Source of the DNA: Oscillospiraceae bacterium
GTDB taxonomy: Bacteria; Bacillota_A; Clostridia; Oscillospirales; Oscillospiraceae
Length of the DNA: 14,938 nt
Assembly: GCA_017939025.1 (NCBI GenBank)
Contig: JAGBAI010000059.1
Coordinates: 1-14,938, forward strand
Direction of reading: 5' to 3'
The stretch's first letter is position 1. The number at the start of each line of letters is the position of its first letter. Both the position numbers and the translations under genes were made by a program. Below are positions 1 to 7,279 of the stretch, piece by piece. Under the pieces are notes generated by a model, which did not search any database, was not told the DNA's origin, and saw nothing but the letters and a program-made list of their open reading frames with translations.

Positions 1-141
1 CCGGGACTCCTGGGTGGTCTGCCCGGTTCGATGACTCCATTTGTATATGCCATCGAATCGGGCGGTACCCAATGGTCTTGGTTGATTGCCGGGCTGTAGT
101 CACGCCATTGGAAGCGCGCACTGCGCGCCAAACTGCAATTT
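1..141 (+). repeat. Intergenic repeat family 1, copy A (cut by window start)
   Basis: This matches the 3' two thirds of the copy at 11360-11561, in the same orientation. Its left end lies before the window. It holds the conserved parts in order: a 13-nt near-palindrome (1-13), a long hairpin (21-33 paired with 51-63, one G-T pair), the terminal motif GTCACGCCATTG (99-110), the perfect odd palindrome GCGCGCACTGCGCGC (114-128) and the edge AAACTGCAATTT (130-141). No ORF in it looks like a gene. It lies downstream of murA, beyond the terminator. Confidence 0.85.
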
Positions 142-166
142 ATCTATTTATGATAGGATCTGCAAA

Positions 167-198
167 CAGCGGCTTGGTATTCCAAGCCGCTGCTTTTT
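167..198. terminator. Hairpin terminator at the end of murA
   Basis: An 11-bp stem, CAGCGGCTTGG / CCAAGCCGCTG (167-177 and 182-192), has a 4-nt loop. On the plus strand it is followed by CTTTTT. On the minus strand, the direction of murA, only TTT follows, but the stem starts 4 nt past the murA stop codon. It probably acts in both directions, with the stronger U-tract for any plus-strand transcription entering from the left. Confidence 0.75.
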
Positions 199-1462
199 AA
201 TCTTCAATTCTGCGGATATCCGCACCCAGAGCCGTCAGCTTCCGGATCAGATGCTCATAACCACGCTCGATGAAGTGGATGTGCTCCACATAGGTAACAC
301 CTTCCGCAGCCAGGCCGGCAATGACCAGCGCCGCACCGGCCCGGAGGTCGTGGGCACAGACGGTCGCACCGTGGAGCTTTTCCACGCCGGAAACCGTAGC
401 CGTCTTGTTGCTGATCTTGATATGGGCACCCATACTTTCCAGTTCCGTGCAGTAGCCGAAGAAACGGGTCTCGTAGACACTTTCCGTCAGATAGCTGGTA
501 CCGCCCGCCAGAGCCATACACACACAGATCTGGGCCTGCATATCCGTGGGGAAACCGGGATAGGGCCGGGTCTTGACAGTTGCCCTTCTGAGTTTTCCGG
601 TACGGATGACCCGGATGGCATCATCGTAATTGATGACCTTGGCACCCATTTCCTGCAGCTTGGAGGTGATGCAGTCCATGTGCTTGGGGATCACGTTCTG
701 CACCAGTACGTTTCCGCCGGCAGCCGCAACTGCCGCCATATATGTACCTGCCTCGATCTGGTCGGGGATGATGGCATATGTGCCGCCCTTCAAAGAATTG
801 ACGCCCCGGATCTTGATGGTATCGGTACCGGCGCCGATGATCCGGGCACCCATGGTATTTAAGAAGTTGGCCAGATCCACAATGTGAGGCTCCTTGGCCG
901 CGGTCTCAATGATAGTCTGGCCAGGAATCAGGCAGGCCGCCAGCATGATATTGACGGTAGCGCCCACAGAGGCCATATCCAGATTGATCCGGGTACCACG
1001 GAGACCGTCCTCGCCGGGCTCCAGGGCCACATATTCCTCCGTTTCGTCCACCAGCGCGCCCAGCATCTCAAAACCCTTGATGTGCTGGTCAATGGGGCGG
1101 GAGGCAAAGTTGCAGCCGCCGGGCAGTGCCACATGGGCCTTGCCAAAACGTCCCAGCAGAGCACCCATCAGGTAATAACTGGCACGCATCTTCTTCACCA
1201 GATCCGCATCCGGTTCGGTACACTGGACTTCGGAGCAATCGATCTCCACCACATTCCGCTCGGGAGACACGATCTTTGCACCCATCCGGTCCAGAATGCT
1301 CATTAAGATCCGGACATCGGAAATATTGGGCACGTTTTCAATGCGGCATTTACCGCTGACCAGCAGCGCCGCAGGCAGAATCGCCACGGCCGCGTTTTTC
1401 GCGCCGCTGATGGTGACGGTGCCGTTCAAAGGCTTTCCGCCATGAATTTCATATCTTGCCAA
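197..1462 (-). CDS. murA: UDP-N-acetylglucosamine 1-carboxyvinyltransferase (MurA)
   Basis: MurA transfers enolpyruvate from phosphoenolpyruvate to UDP-GlcNAc, the first committed cytoplasmic step of peptidoglycan synthesis. The 421-residue product has the usual family length. Key residues are visible: K22-N23 in the N-terminal GAKNAA motif, the catalytic cysteine C117 in LPGGCNF (the fosfomycin target), D307 in FPTDMQAQ and R374 in DLRAGAA. The start is TTG at 1462, chosen because AAGGAGAG lies 7 nt upstream and the protein then begins exactly where MurA proteins do; the open frame continues further upstream only through repeat sequence. A consensus promoter lies 57-85 bases upstream of the start codon, so it is transcribed independently of the RNA methyltransferase gene. 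Many Firmicutes carry two paralogues (MurA and MurZ); which one this is cannot be decided here. Confidence 0.97.
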   Translation of the reverse strand: MARYEIHGGKPLNGTVTISGAKNAAVAILPAALLVSGKCRIENVPNISDVRILMSILDRMGAKIVSPERNVVEIDCSEVQCTEPDADLVKKMRASYYLMGALLGRFGKAHVALPGGCNFASRPIDQHIKGFEMLGALVDETEEYVALEPGEDGLRGTRINLDMASVGATVNIMLAACLIPGQTIIETAAKEPHIVDLANFLNTMGARIIGAGTDTIKIRGVNSLKGGTYAIIPDQIEAGTYMAAVAAAGGNVLVQNVIPKHMDCITSKLQEMGAKVINYDDAIRVIRTGKLRRATVKTRPYPGFPTDMQAQICVCMALAGGTSYLTESVYETRFFGYCTELESMGAHIKISNKTATVSGVEKLHGATVCAHDLRAGAALVIAGLAAEGVTYVEHIHFIERGYEHLIRKLTALGADIRRIED

Positions 1463-1518
1463 GGATATCCTCTCCTTGTGATGATTAAAATCAAAAACTT
1501 GTGCACATACGCCAGCAT

Positions 1519-1547
1519 AGTATATCACAGAAAGCAGATTATGTAAA
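1519..1547 (-). promoter_or_regulatory. murA promoter
   Basis: Reading the minus strand, TTTACA (1547-1542), a 17-nt spacer and TATACT (1524-1519) form a near-consensus housekeeping (sigma-A type) promoter. It lies between repeat copy B and the murA start, leaving a leader of about 50 nt. Confidence 0.8.
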
Positions 1548-1562
1548 GTCCAAAAAAGAGGG

Positions 1563-1807
1563 CCGACAGTGTCGGTTTCCAATGGCGTGACTCTGCGCCC
1601 GCAGGCGCGTTTCGGAGCGCAACCGTCCGAAGGACGGCTCTTAGCGCGGAGATCAGCTGGGTAATTGACCAAAACCATTAAGTACCGCCCAGTTCGATAG
1701 CGTATACAAATGGTAGTTTCGAATCGGGCTGACCACCCGGGAGTCCCGGATGACAAACCAGCCGAAGTCACGCCATTGGAAGCGCGCACTATGCGCTAAA
1801 CTGCATT
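1563..1807 (-). repeat. Intergenic repeat family 1, copy B (with extra module)
   Basis: The core matches copies A and C in the opposite orientation. It contains the terminal motif CAATGGCGTGAC next to the palindrome CCGACAGTGTCGG (1563-1575), the internal palindrome CCGGGAGTCCCGG (1737-1749), the long hairpin arms (1687-1698 and 1718-1729) and, at the right end, GTCACGCCATTG with AGCGC/GCGCT arms (1781-1796). About 61 bp (1593-1653) absent from the other copies holds two further hairpins. The right edge overlaps the stop codon of the methyltransferase gene. On the minus strand the 1563-1575 palindrome is followed after 4 nt by a C/T tract ending in TTTTTT, so this end may also act as a weak terminator. 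It fills most of the space between murA and the next gene. Confidence 0.85.
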
Positions 1808-3095
1808 ATCTGCGAAGTCCCTTGGGATAGTGATTTTTCAGCACACTTCCATCCCCCTTACCCCAGCCGATGGAATAATCATCCGCTTTCACCAGGCACC
1901 AGCCTTTTTTCCGGGATGGTACCACCTCACCGTGGATATAGGCTTTCATCTCTTCCGATTCCGCACCGTAGCTCTGGGTCGGTTCACAGTCCTTCAGCCA
2001 CAGGGCCAGAGCATGGGCCGGTTCAAACCGGTCTTTTTTTACCGTCCCCAGCTCCAGACCGGGCCGCAGCACCTTCAGCCGGGAAAGATCCGGCATTTCT
2101 TTCGGGGCCCAGTACAGGTTCTGGCCGAAGGTCACCGCCTTCCCCTCCGGTAGTCTGATCCCCAGCTCTTTTGCAAAGATTTCCCACTGCTTCGGCAGTT
2201 TCTCTCCCTTCATTTCCGGGATTTCCTCCGCATCTCCCTCTGCTTTGCGGAAAACCGCGGCAAAATGTCCTTCGCCCAGCAGTTTATGGGGCCACATCCG
2301 GAAGGAACCATTCTCACCCTTTTCAAACCAGGATCCTTCCACTGTTTCCGGAACAAATTCCGGATGGGCCGACAGAAATGCCGCCACTGCCTCCTCATCC
2401 TCCTCCGGGGCAAAGGTGCAGGTGGAATATACCAGCCGCCCGCCGGGCCGCACCAGCTCCGCGGCAGAATGTAAAATCTCCCCCTGCCGCCGGGCGCACA
2501 TCTCCACCGTCTCCTGGCTCCAGTCTGTGACAGCAGCCTCCTCCTTGCGGAACATACCCTCGCCGGAGCAGGGCGCATCCACCAGCACCCGGTCAAAACA
2601 GGCAGGATATTTCTTCGCCAGCTTTTCCGGATGCTCATTGGTCACCAGGGCATTGGCGACCCCCATCCGCTCGATATTCCGGGAAAGGATCCTGGCCCGC
2701 TTGGGGTTTATCTCATTGCACAGCAGAAATCCCTCTCCCCGCATCCGCCCCGCGATCTGGGTAGTCTTTCCGCCGGGGGCGGCACACAGGTCACAGATTC
2801 GCTCACCGGGCTGGGGATCCAGCAGCGCTACCGGTGCCATGGCGCTGGCCTCCTGCAAATAATATACGCCGGCTTCGTGATAAACGTGCAGACCGGGCCG
2901 GGCCTCCGGGTCATAGTAAACCCCTTCCGGTTCCCAGGGCACCGGCTGTCCCACAAAGGGCAGTGCCGCCCGGTCACCCTTCAGCGGATTGAACCGCAGC
3001 GCCACCGCCCGGGGCCGCTCCAGGCTTTCCAGAAACGCCTCATATTCCCCGCCCAGCTGTTTTTTCATTCGGATCAAAAATTCTTCCGGCAGCAT
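1806..3095 (-). CDS. RsmF/NOP2-type RNA 5-methylcytosine methyltransferase
   Basis: A 429-residue S-adenosylmethionine-dependent RNA methyltransferase of the RsmB/NOP2/Sun class, which methylates C5 of a cytosine in RNA (rRNA in the RsmF branch). Motifs in order: AdoMet-binding CDLCAAPGGKT (101-111); motif IV DAPCSGEGMF with C176, the cysteine used for product release; motif VI YSTCTF with C226, the cysteine that attacks the base. The N-terminal 95 residues match the usual substrate-binding extension. The C-terminal 100 or so residues (SYGAESEEMKAYIHGE region) resemble the RsmF C-terminal/PUA-like part. ATG start with GGAGG 6 nt upstream. The stop codon sits in the edge of repeat copy B. The exact target base cannot be told from sequence. 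Confidence 0.93.
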   Translation of the reverse strand: MLPEEFLIRMKKQLGGEYEAFLESLERPRAVALRFNPLKGDRAALPFVGQPVPWEPEGVYYDPEARPGLHVYHEAGVYYLQEASAMAPVALLDPQPGERICDLCAAPGGKTTQIAGRMRGEGFLLCNEINPKRARILSRNIERMGVANALVTNEHPEKLAKKYPACFDRVLVDAPCSGEGMFRKEEAAVTDWSQETVEMCARRQGEILHSAAELVRPGGRLVYSTCTFAPEEDEEAVAAFLSAHPEFVPETVEGSWFEKGENGSFRMWPHKLLGEGHFAAVFRKAEGDAEEIPEMKGEKLPKQWEIFAKELGIRLPEGKAVTFGQNLYWAPKEMPDLSRLKVLRPGLELGTVKKDRFEPAHALALWLKDCEPTQSYGAESEEMKAYIHGEVVPSRKKGWCLVKADDYSIGWGKGDGSVLKNHYPKGLRR

Positions 3096-3124
3096 ACTTT
3101 GCCTCCATTGCTGTATTTTCTGTC

Positions 3125-3153
3125 ATTATAACACATCCGCAGCAACATTTCCA
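3125..3153 (-). promoter_or_regulatory. Probable promoter of the RNA methyltransferase gene
   Basis: On the minus strand a perfect TATAAT (3130-3125) lies 29 bases upstream of the ATG. The hexamer at 17-nt spacing (TGGAAA) is a poor -35 box, so only the -10 is convincing. Confidence 0.5.
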
Positions 3154-3185
3154 CCGCAAACCGCCATTTCTCCCTCCCCGTATTC

Positions 3186-3214
3186 TTTACATCCATGCAA
3201 ACCTCTGATATAAT
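3186..3214 (+). promoter_or_regulatory. Acyltransferase gene promoter
   Basis: TTTACA (3186-3191), a 17-nt spacer and TATAAT (3209-3214) form a near-consensus promoter, divergent from the RNA methyltransferase promoter. The start codon follows 30 nt later. Confidence 0.8.
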
Positions 3215-3244
3215 TGTTCCATCTTATACGCCGGGAGGGATCCC

Positions 3245-4318
3245 ATGTCCACGTCTGCAAAAGCATCCCGCAATTCCGCCATTGAGCTGCTGCGGATCTT
3301 CGCCATGCTGGCTATTGTGCTTTCTCATATCTGCTATCACAGCGGCTTTGATTATACCTATTCTCCCTTGAGCATCAACCGGCTGTTTGTCCGGTTCGGA
3401 CTGCTGGGGGATCTGGGTGTGGTTGTTTTCGTCCTGATCACCGGTTATTTCCAGTGCACCGGCACCTTCCGCATCCGCGCTTTCAGCCGCCAGCTGGGAC
3501 AGGTCTGGTTCTATTCCATCACCCTGTTTCTTCTGTGCCGCTTCGGGTTTGGCTGGGAATACAGCGGCAATGCCCTTCTTGCCGTGTTTTTCCCCACCAT
3601 ATTCAACGAATACTGGTTTTTTACCGCCTACATGATCCTCTATCTGCTGAGCCCCTTTCTGAACCGGATGCTTTCCGCTCTGACCCGTCGGCAGCTGGAA
3701 GCCATGCTCACCATTATGCTCCTGTGCTGGGTCGTAATCCCCACCGTAACAAAGCAGTCCATGTATGGCAGCGAGATCCCGCAGTTCCTTCTGTTTTATC
3801 TTTTGGGTGCCTACTTCCGTCTGTATCCGGACAATCTGCTGAAAAAACCAGCCCTGCGTGTCGGAATTTCCCTGTTGGGTATCGGCATGCTGTATGGGCT
3901 GACGCTGCTCTTTGCCTTTCTGGAACGCTATACCCCTGAAGCGTTCGGCGCCTCCGCTGGCCTTTATGACCGTAATTCCCTGTTTATTCTGCTGTGGGCT
4001 GTTGGTTTCTTTGCCATTGCCGTTTATAGCAAGCCTTTTTCCAGCCGGTTTGTGAATACTGTCAGCGGCTGCACCTTTGGTGTATACCTGATCCACGAAA
4101 ATCCGCCCATCCGGGAGCTGCTTTGGAAAAACTGGCTCCACTGGGGCAATTATTTCACCTCCGGTTCCTTCATTCCCCGACTGATTCTCTCCGTGCTCCT
4201 GGTCTACTGTGTCTGTACCGCCATTGATTGGCTTCGCCAGAAAACTGTGGCAAAGCCAATTGAAAACGCCATCGACACGCTGTTGCGCCGCATTCTGAAA
4301 CGCACCACGCTTGTGTGA
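3245..4318 (+). CDS. Membrane acyltransferase, AT3 family
   Basis: A 357-residue polytopic membrane protein of the acyltransferase-3 (OafA/WecH-like) family, which moves acyl groups, usually acetyl, from the cytoplasmic side onto cell-surface sugars or exopolysaccharide. The N-terminus carries the family signature: R10, ELLRIFAML, then SHICYHSG with H28 and H32 at the end of the first membrane helix. About ten hydrophobic segments follow, and the C-terminal FGVYLIHENP motif is typical of Gram-positive members. The start has GGGAGGG 4 nt upstream and a consensus promoter 30 nt before it. No glycosyltransferase or polysaccharide gene lies nearby, so the substrate is unknown. It is co-oriented with the next two genes, but a hairpin at 4334-4376 separates them. 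Confidence 0.9.
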   Translation: MSTSAKASRNSAIELLRIFAMLAIVLSHICYHSGFDYTYSPLSINRLFVRFGLLGDLGVVVFVLITGYFQCTGTFRIRAFSRQLGQVWFYSITLFLLCRFGFGWEYSGNALLAVFFPTIFNEYWFFTAYMILYLLSPFLNRMLSALTRRQLEAMLTIMLLCWVVIPTVTKQSMYGSEIPQFLLFYLLGAYFRLYPDNLLKKPALRVGISLLGIGMLYGLTLLFAFLERYTPEAFGASAGLYDRNSLFILLWAVGFFAIAVYSKPFSSRFVNTVSGCTFGVYLIHENPPIRELLWKNWLHWGNYFTSGSFIPRLILSVLLVYCVCTAIDWLRQKTVAKPIENAIDTLLRRILKRTTLV

Positions 4319-4333
4319 TAACATCACAGTAAT

Positions 4334-4376
4334 CTCCTCCATTTTTTGCTATTATAAAAGAAAAAAATGGAAGGAG
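4334..4376 (+). promoter_or_regulatory. Hairpin that masks the ribosome site of the next gene
   Basis: CTCCTCCATTTTTT (4334-4347) pairs with AAAAAATGGAAGGAG (4362-4376), about 14 bp with one bulge, and so covers the AAGGAG ribosome site (4371-4376) of the gene at 4384. The loop contains TATTATAAAA, a possible -10 box (TATAAA 4353-4358) without a good -35. A transcript begun there would lack the 5' arm and have a free ribosome site, while read-through from the acyltransferase gene would be folded shut. The fold is seen; the regulatory meaning is inferred. Confidence 0.5.
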
Positions 4377-4383
4377 CGTTCTT

Positions 4384-4746
4384 ATGGTCAACTATAAACC
4401 CTACCGCTATGTAAAAGGGGAAAATCCCGCTGTGGACGCGGATTTTGCCGCCGCCTCCCTCTATGAAAAAATCCGCCCCGGAAAGGACGGAATCTTCTGG
4501 AAATCCGGGCTTCGCTGGTACCGAATCCCTCTGACAAATGTGCAGCGCATTTTCCGCCGGGTTGAGCCGGTCTACGGCAGGCTCTGCTGCGGCGGCAGAA
4601 GCTTTATTATCGAATGGCTGGTGCTTGTACTGAACGACGGCAGCGAACTGGTGCTCCACATCGGGGATGATGTTCCCAAAAGCGCCGAAGCTCTGCTGCA
4701 AAGGCTGCAAAACCAGCATCCTCAAATCCAATATGGAAAGGTATGA
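4384..4746 (+). CDS. Hypothetical 120-residue protein, possibly PH-like fold
   Basis: I do not recognise a named family. The product is a soluble, basic protein of 120 residues without signal peptide or membrane helix. Its centre alternates short hydrophobic strands and turns (FWKSGLRWYRIPLTNVQRIF, then FIIEWLVLVLNDGSELVLHI) and ends in an amphipathic helix (KSAEALLQRLQNQ), a pattern resembling small bacterial PH-like domains. The start is supported by AAGGAG 7 nt upstream, which lies in a hairpin. Its stop codon at 4744-4746 precedes the next start by 4 nt, so it is probably translated together with the flavoprotein gene. Confidence 0.65.
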   Translation: MVNYKPYRYVKGENPAVDADFAAASLYEKIRPGKDGIFWKSGLRWYRIPLTNVQRIFRRVEPVYGRLCCGGRSFIIEWLVLVLNDGSELVLHIGDDVPKSAEALLQRLQNQHPQIQYGKV

Positions 4747-4750
4747 CAAT

Positions 4751-5227
4751 ATGTTCCGCAATCTTGCAAGAGTCAAACAGCAGCTTTCTCAGGAAGAATG
4801 TATCCGCCTGCTTCAGCAGCAGCCCCGGGGTGTCCTGTCTGTCATCGGTGACAACGGCTATCCCTACGGCCTTCCTATCGACCATTGGTATAACCCCGAG
4901 GATGGGCAGATCTATTTCCACAGCGGCAAGGCCGGTCACAAGGTCGATGCCATCCGCCGCTGCGACAAGGCCTCCTTCTGCATCTATGACGAGGGTTACC
5001 GTATGCCCGGCGACTGGGCGCTGAATATCAAAAGCGTCATCGTTTTCGGCCGGGTACAGGTCATTGAAGATCCCTCCAAAGCCATCGAACTGACCCGCCG
5101 ATTAAGCTATAAATACACTTCTGACTCCGCATATATCGAAGATGAGATCCGGAAATACAGCAGCGGCCTTCTGGTCTTTACCCTCATCCCCGAGCATATC
5201 ACCGGCAAGATCACCAAGGAATCGTAA
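4751..5227 (+). CDS. Pyridoxamine 5'-phosphate oxidase-fold flavoprotein
   Basis: A 158-residue protein of the pyridoxamine-phosphate-oxidase-like split-barrel family (the group including NimA-type nitroreductases), which binds FMN or a related flavin as a dimer. Seen: an N-terminal LSQEECIRLLQQQPRGVLSV helix-strand, GYPYGLPIDHWY, YFHSGKAGHKVDAIRR (typical phosphate/flavin-contacting segment), SFCIYDEGY and ALNIKSVIVFGRVQVI. The C-terminal EHITGK motif matches clostridial members. ATG at 4751 was chosen because GGAAAGG lies 9 nt upstream; in-frame ATGs at 4733 and further upstream lack a ribosome site and overlap the preceding gene. The substrate is unknown; true PdxH function is unlikely given the short length and lack of vitamin B6 gene context. 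Confidence 0.88.
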   Translation: MFRNLARVKQQLSQEECIRLLQQQPRGVLSVIGDNGYPYGLPIDHWYNPEDGQIYFHSGKAGHKVDAIRRCDKASFCIYDEGYRMPGDWALNIKSVIVFGRVQVIEDPSKAIELTRRLSYKYTSDSAYIEDEIRKYSSGLLVFTLIPEHITGKITKES

Positions 5228-5244
5228 TACGCCAATATGACAGC

Positions 5245-5281
5245 AAAAACCCCGAAGGGCCATTCAGCCCTCCGGGGTTTT
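5245..5281. terminator. Bidirectional terminator between convergent genes
   Basis: AAAACCCCG-AA-GGGC (5246-5260) pairs with GCCC-TC-CGGGGTTTT (5267-5281) around a 6-nt loop, with A and T tracts on either side. It sits between the stop codons of the flavoprotein gene (plus) and the lipoprotein gene (minus) and can serve both. Confidence 0.88.
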
Positions 5282-5282
5282 G

Positions 5283-7085
5283 TCATTGCAGTGTCAGGTA
5301 GCTGTTTCTTCGAACCATTGCTGTTTCGCATTTTTCACACAGGTAATCGGAAACGATTCTTTTTTCCAGCATCTCCGGTTCGCCGCAGCGCGTGCAGGCC
5401 GGATTTGCCGTGACCTTCTTTTCGTAGATCCAGTAGCATTTTCCGCCGGACTGAAGGGTATCCCAGGGGAATTTGTCATCCTTGTGACGCAACAACTTGC
5501 GGTAGTTGAACATATTGGAATCCCGCACCTGCACCATGCCATCCTCCGTCAGCTTTTCCAGCACCAGATAATGGCCGCCGCTGGTCCAATAGCCCTTGTG
5601 CTGAACCACGATCACCGGATAACCTTCTTCCATATAGTCCCGGGCCTCCCGCCAGTCATAGCTCTTCGTCAGCAGATAAAAGCCCAGCTGAGGCGGTGCC
5701 TCTTCAAACAGGCTTCCGGCCGTTCCGGTAGGGCGGCTGTAGCGGCCATACCGGGCGCACATTTCCGGCGGTGTCAGCTCATCGTCTGCCATATAGCTGG
5801 CCAGCATGGCAAGGGACGTGATACCACAGCCGTTGGTTCTGATCCAGTATTCTCCATACAGGGTGTGAAAATAGTCCTGCTGCAAGTAAAGGGGCACCTC
5901 CGGGAACCGTTCATGGGCCACATCCGGGTAAAGCATATCGGACACTGACAGTCCTGTCGTTCTTTCCTCCAGAACCATATCCCCGTATTCTGCCTCCAGA
6001 GGGTATTGCTCCCGGATCCTGCACAGCAACTCTTTCTGTGCCTCCATCTCCCGGGCAGCCTGCTTTGCCGCGGGATCTTCCCAGCTCTGGAAATACAGAA
6101 TATGTACCCCAAAGTCAGTGACCACCACAGCGGTATCCCCTTCCAGCCGTTCCTCCGCAAAGCACCAGCAGGCCAGTTCCTCCGGCAGCTGTTCCCACCG
6201 CAGATTCCGGTAAAGACCGCCGCTTTTGGCAGATGCCGGATCCTGGGAATGCCGGCTTGCCAACTGGGCAAAGGTATCCGCCCCGGCGTTTCTTCCCTTC
6301 GCCCATTCCTCCAGCAGCGACACTGCCCGGGTCAGACAGTCCTCCCGGCTTTCTCCTTCTCCGGGAGTCAGCAGAATGTGCCGGAAAGAAACCCGGTCGG
6401 ATGTCCGCTCCGTGCCGACTTCCTCCGGCACTTCCAGATTATAGGTGAGCGTCGTAAAATACATATAGGCATAGTTTACACATCTGGCCATTTCCAGCTC
6501 TGCACCTGTATATCTCTGCTCCAGACTATCCAGATAGTTCTGGTGCAGGGTATTGGGCTTATAGTAAGGATCGTAGCCGTAAAGCAGCTTCGATGCCGGC
6601 ATTTCCCCCATATAGTCTTCCAGGATCTCCGGATCACCTGTATACGCATCCTCCGTGGGCAGTGCCACATCCCGGGCATGGCTGGTCAGAGCCTGGGCCA
6701 TGTGCCAGCGGTTCAGGGCCGCTTTCAGAAAATACTGCTGCCAGCTGGCAACGCTGCTGTCCAGCGGACAGGGCTGTATATCCAGGGCCATATCAAAGTC
6801 CGGTGCCGGGGTTCTCTGATCCTGCCGGTACTGGTTCACTTCTGCCCAATACCAGATCTGTAATTTTTCATTGGTCAGCACCGCGTCTCCCACCCGGGCA
6901 ACCGCAGCATCCATATCGTCAGCACCGGTATAGCTGCCCTTACAGGTCACATCCTGCCCATTGCCATCAGCAGGCACCGTGGCCCCAGAAGCCGCCTGTC
7001 CCTGCACTGTGGCAGAGGAACTTTTCACACAACCGGCTAACAGCACTGCCGCACAAAGTACTGCCGCCCACAAAGTTTTTTTCAC
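5283..7085 (-). CDS. Exported lipoprotein: parvulin foldase + C39-like peptidase + zinc ribbon
   Basis: A 600-residue predicted lipoprotein. Numbering from GTG: short signal peptide with lipobox LLAGC (C19 lipidated); Ser/Ala/Gly linker; a SurA_N-like helical part opening with VARVGDAVLTNEKLQIWYW (about 62-225); a parvulin (PPIC) prolyl isomerase domain (about 230-335, RVSFRHILL to TDFGVHILYF); a C39-like cysteine peptidase domain (about 405-550) with candidate triad C420 (TNGCGITSLAML), H505 (SGGHYLVLE) and D522 (VRDSN); and a C-terminal CxxC...CxxC zinc ribbon (C564, C567, C583, C586). It probably folds or processes secreted proteins at the outer membrane face. GTG at 7085 is preferred because the signal peptide then has normal length and a promoter overlaps the first codons of the longer ATG (7133) reading; its ribosome site (AAAGGA, 13 nt away) is weak, so the start is uncertain. 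Confidence 0.88.
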   Translation of the reverse strand: MKKTLWAAVLCAAVLLAGCVKSSSATVQGQAASGATVPADGNGQDVTCKGSYTGADDMDAAVARVGDAVLTNEKLQIWYWAEVNQYRQDQRTPAPDFDMALDIQPCPLDSSVASWQQYFLKAALNRWHMAQALTSHARDVALPTEDAYTGDPEILEDYMGEMPASKLLYGYDPYYKPNTLHQNYLDSLEQRYTGAELEMARCVNYAYMYFTTLTYNLEVPEEVGTERTSDRVSFRHILLTPGEGESREDCLTRAVSLLEEWAKGRNAGADTFAQLASRHSQDPASAKSGGLYRNLRWEQLPEELACWCFAEERLEGDTAVVVTDFGVHILYFQSWEDPAAKQAAREMEAQKELLCRIREQYPLEAEYGDMVLEERTTGLSVSDMLYPDVAHERFPEVPLYLQQDYFHTLYGEYWIRTNGCGITSLAMLASYMADDELTPPEMCARYGRYSRPTGTAGSLFEEAPPQLGFYLLTKSYDWREARDYMEEGYPVIVVQHKGYWTSGGHYLVLEKLTEDGMVQVRDSNMFNYRKLLRHKDDKFPWDTLQSGGKCYWIYEKKVTANPACTRCGEPEMLEKRIVSDYLCEKCETAMVRRNSYLTLQ

Positions 7086-7104
7086 GGAATAATCATCATC
7101 CTTT

Positions 7105-7135
7105 AGTTTACCATAACGGAAACAGTTTACCATAA
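7105..7135 (-). repeat. 12-bp direct repeat pair, 19-bp period, at the promoter
   Basis: TTATGGTAAACT occurs twice on the minus strand (7135-7124 and 7116-7105), with GTTTCCG between. One copy covers the -10 box and the other the early leader. It could be a paired regulator site or a small duplication. Confidence 0.6.
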
Positions 7136-7152
7136 TACTCCACAGGATGCAA
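7124..7152 (-). promoter_or_regulatory. Promoter of the lipoprotein gene
   Basis: On the minus strand TTGCAT (7152-7147), a 17-nt spacer and TAAACT (7129-7124). The -10 box lies within the first of two direct repeats TTATGGTAAACT spaced 19 bp apart. Its position downstream of the alternative ATG at 7133 favours the GTG start at 7085. Confidence 0.55.
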
Positions 7153-7217
7153 GCACTCTGTGTCGATTAAATTATTAAGATTTTCAGCCGTCTGTTTTCA
7201 GCCTGCGTAAGTACATC

Positions 7218-7246
7218 TTGCTTTTATGTGGAATTTAAGGTATAAT
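7218..7246 (+). promoter_or_regulatory. DUF1292 gene promoter
   Basis: TTGCTT (7218-7223), a 17-nt spacer and a perfect TATAAT (7241-7246) lie 33 nt before the ATG at 7280. It is divergent from the lipoprotein promoter. Confidence 0.82.
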
Positions 7247-7279
7247 CCAACCAGAATCAATTGATTAGGAGGATATCCC

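Noticed and set aside
1463..1789. Upstream extension of the murA open frame by 109 residues
   Set aside because: It runs through repeat copy B and the promoter, has no ribosome site, and the sequence resembles no MurA; the TTG at 1462 has a good ribosome site and the family N-terminus.
3224..4342. Long minus-strand frame opposite the acyltransferase (372 codons)
   Set aside because: Its product is low-complexity Gln/Gly/Lys-rich with no hydrophobic core, whereas the plus strand encodes a clear AT3 membrane protein with ribosome site and promoter.
4667..4750. Longer start for the flavoprotein gene (ATG at 4667 or 4733)
   Set aside because: No ribosome site upstream, overlap with the preceding gene, and the family alignment begins at FRNLARVKQQLSQEE.
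7083..7133. ATG at 7133 as start of the lipoprotein
   Set aside because: It would place 16 polar residues before the signal peptide and overlap the likely -10 box; kept only as an alternative.
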